In this document: positions 62,601-64,000 of the stretch, one piece after another
Numbering within the stretch: position 1 is the stretch's first letter
Layout: each line of letters begins with the position of its first letter
Assembly: GCA_014529385.2 (NCBI GenBank)
Contig: CM043967.1
Span: 87,347,278 to 87,411,277 of the forward strand
Source of the DNA: Adiantum capillus-veneris
Lineage: Eukaryota > Streptophyta > Polypodiopsida > Polypodiales > Pteridaceae
Direction of reading: 5' to 3'
Length of the DNA: 64,000 nt
Position numbers and translations under genes: made by a program
The notes under the pieces: generated by a model
What the model was told of the DNA's origin: nothing
Seen by the model: the letters and a program-made list of their open reading frames with translations, nothing else
Database searches by the model: none

Positions 62601-63913
62601 AACGTCAGTAGGGCTACCTACCCTCAAAGCCATGTTTTGCACTGCTTGTACTTTTCCCTTAGCTCTCGGCAGCATGGTGCTAACACTTGTGGACCACTGC
62701 CTTCTCAACTTTGGATTTAAAGCTAACAACTGACCAAAAGTAATATTTGCCTTTTGATTTTGAACATCACTCACCAGATTGTACTCGGGATAGACACGTC
62801 CTAGCTGGAAATCCGCTTGTTTGATCTTGTGATGCCTCCTTCTTTTGCTAGGCTTAGGCTGCTCTCTACCTTCGTACACCTTCTCTTTGCCCTTGCAAGC
62901 TCTAGTTTCTCGCTCTGTCTCTGTCTCCCTCTCAGATCTTGCTCTCTTATTGGCTAAAACTTCGACATCCTGTTTATCCACCCCTATGATGTTTACTCTT
63001 TGGACCTCACCTCCGTTTTGTGGAGCTGGCTGCAGAGGATTCTCCACCACTTGCTCTCTTGGGCCATTGTATTGTCCTTGCCCTCGACCTCTACCAAAAA
63101 GCGGGTACATACCTCGTCTTTCTCTCTGTGGTTGAGGACAATCGGGTGCATAGTGCCCTTCTTCTCCACAATTATAGCACCTACCTGGCAGTGGTCGTGC
63201 CCTGCCCCTTGCTCCTCTTGGCTGTCCTCTATCCATGACACTGAGTCGCAACTCCTGCATCTGCTCGGATAAATCTTGCACTGTGCGCACCCAATTTTGT
63301 GGCACAACAGCTACACCTCGATTTCCATGATTATCTTTGTGTACAGCTTCACTCGGACTTTGCGGTTGAACATGGGCCATCGTCTCGTAGCCTGACACAC
63401 CCTGCTCTATCTTCTTCTTTATCTTTCTACTCTTCGGCCATGCAATGGCTACTGCACCATTGTAATTCTCTCGGCTCTCGAAATCGACTTTCTCTCTCAC
63501 CTTGGGATGCAGACACGCCATGAATTTGTCCAGCTTGAAATAATCTCCATTAGCCAATTGCATGGCTGCCGCTAGCTCTGCCCAACATTCTTCAAGTGAC
63601 CCAAAAACAAATTGAACTCTTCACTTATATCTTGCTTAAGCACCTTCAGCTTTGCATCCATCTCAACTGGGGAAGTCTCCTTGCGGAAGTCGTGAAGAAA
63701 CCTTGCCCGTAGAGCCGGCCATGCTTGCTACGGCTCACCCTCCAATGCATTGTACCATGATTTAGCTCTACCACCCATCACCAAAGGAAAAGTCTGCATT
63801 TTGCTATCCTCGTTTGGCATTCGCAACGATAGCATGTACAGCTCAAAATCTGACATCCACTTGTCACGGCTCTCTTCTCCTGTGAAAATCAGTCCATAGC
63901 TTCTAGCTGCCAT
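62532..63913 (-). pseudogene. gag: Gag of the Tat-like element
   Basis: Begins MAARSYGLIFTGEESRDKW, with MGGRAKSWYNALEGEP then TAG at 63728, and WPALRARFLHDFRKETSP (gag capsid). A one-base frameshift near 63575 leads to AAAMQLANGDYFKLDKFMAC and LHPKVREKVDF. A single zinc knuckle CYNCGEEGHYAPDC (CX2CX4HX4C) lies near 63140-63180, flanked by Arg/Gly-rich stretches. The capsid end resembles the gag-like ORFs at 30.4-30.6 and 33.6-34.2 kb. Confidence 0.88.
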
Positions 63914-63968
63914 GACTTCCAACACCAAAAACCGCTTCTTTTTGATTAACTGGGAGCAATCAGTGTGC

Positions 63969-63986
63969 TCCTCCGTGGGGGCACCA
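63969..63986 (-). other. Probable primer binding site of the Tat-like element
   Basis: The minus strand reads TGGTGCCCCCACGGAGGA, five bases after the LTR end (TCTTC spacer). It starts TGG as a tRNA 3' CCA complement should; the tRNA is not identified. Confidence 0.65.
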
Positions 63987-63991
63987 GAAGA

Positions 63992-64000
63992 TGGAGAGGG
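63992..64000 (-). repeat. Start of the 5' LTR of the Tat-like element (window edge)
   Basis: TGGAGAGGG equals the first nine bases of the 57471 LTR; the rest lies beyond the window. Confidence 0.75.

Larger units (their letters stand above)
57471..64000 (-). mobile_element. Tat-like Ty3/gypsy retrotransposon, nearly complete, mutated
   Basis: 3' LTR 57471-58792, polypurine tract, integrase, archaeal-type RNase H, RNase H, reverse transcriptase, protease, gag, primer site, and the first nine bases of the 5' LTR at 63992-64000. The order GAG-PR-RT-RH-aRH-INT with a second RNase H marks the plant Tat group. Several stops and frameshifts make it non-functional. LTR and gag relate it to the array at 21.8-37.8 kb. 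Confidence 0.9.

Overview
The window looks like repeat-dense nuclear DNA of a land plant. I find no convincing host gene, rRNA gene or tRNA gene. The plant assignment rests on LTR retrotransposons primed by initiator tRNA-Met (TGGTATCAGAGC-type primer sites), a CACTA (En/Spm) transposon with tnp2-type and Transposase_24-like genes, and a Ty3/gypsy element with two RNase H domains as in the plant Tat lineage. A species cannot be named from the sequence; long GA/GT and CT/CA microsatellites and deep nesting suggest a large, repeat-rich genome.

Layout. 1-834: two nested CACTA ends (at 481 and 834). 1126-17177: an old gypsy element (LTR, primer site, broken gag and protease), split at 3917 by a 12.5-kb CACTA transposon (3917-16457). 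That transposon is itself split by a young, apparently intact Copia element (8653-13830; 227-bp LTRs with one mismatch; 5-bp target duplication). 17186-21814: rearranged pol scraps, a fragment of a small TIR element, and a decayed relative of the intact Copia. 21803-37767: two tandem units of a non-autonomous LTR element sharing a central LTR, carrying a gag-related ORF plus an unrecognised acidic region. It is interrupted by a non-coding LTR element (23368-28932) and a 1.34-kb TIR element (36344-37684). 37768-39860: nothing recognised.

39861-57133: a minus-strand gypsy-like element without recognisable reverse transcriptase or integrase. It has two directly abutting LTR-like units at its left, one containing a second Copia (41955-47420; 143-bp LTRs; three in-frame TGA codons). 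It has a very long leader with a ~285-bp periodic array of palindromes and three short-spaced zinc knuckles. 57471-64000: a nearly complete but mutated minus-strand Tat-like gypsy element with dual RNase H, whose LTRs match those of the 21.8-37.8 kb non-autonomous array; it is a plausible relative of their former helper.

How the parts relate. The elements form a stratigraphy: gypsy, then CACTA, then Copia-1; non-autonomous Tat-like LTR, then a large non-coding LTR element; gypsy LTR, then Copia-2. Only the Copia-1 polyprotein looks intact. Other coding regions carry stops and frameshifts, several of them TGA codons compatible with decay of methylated CpG.
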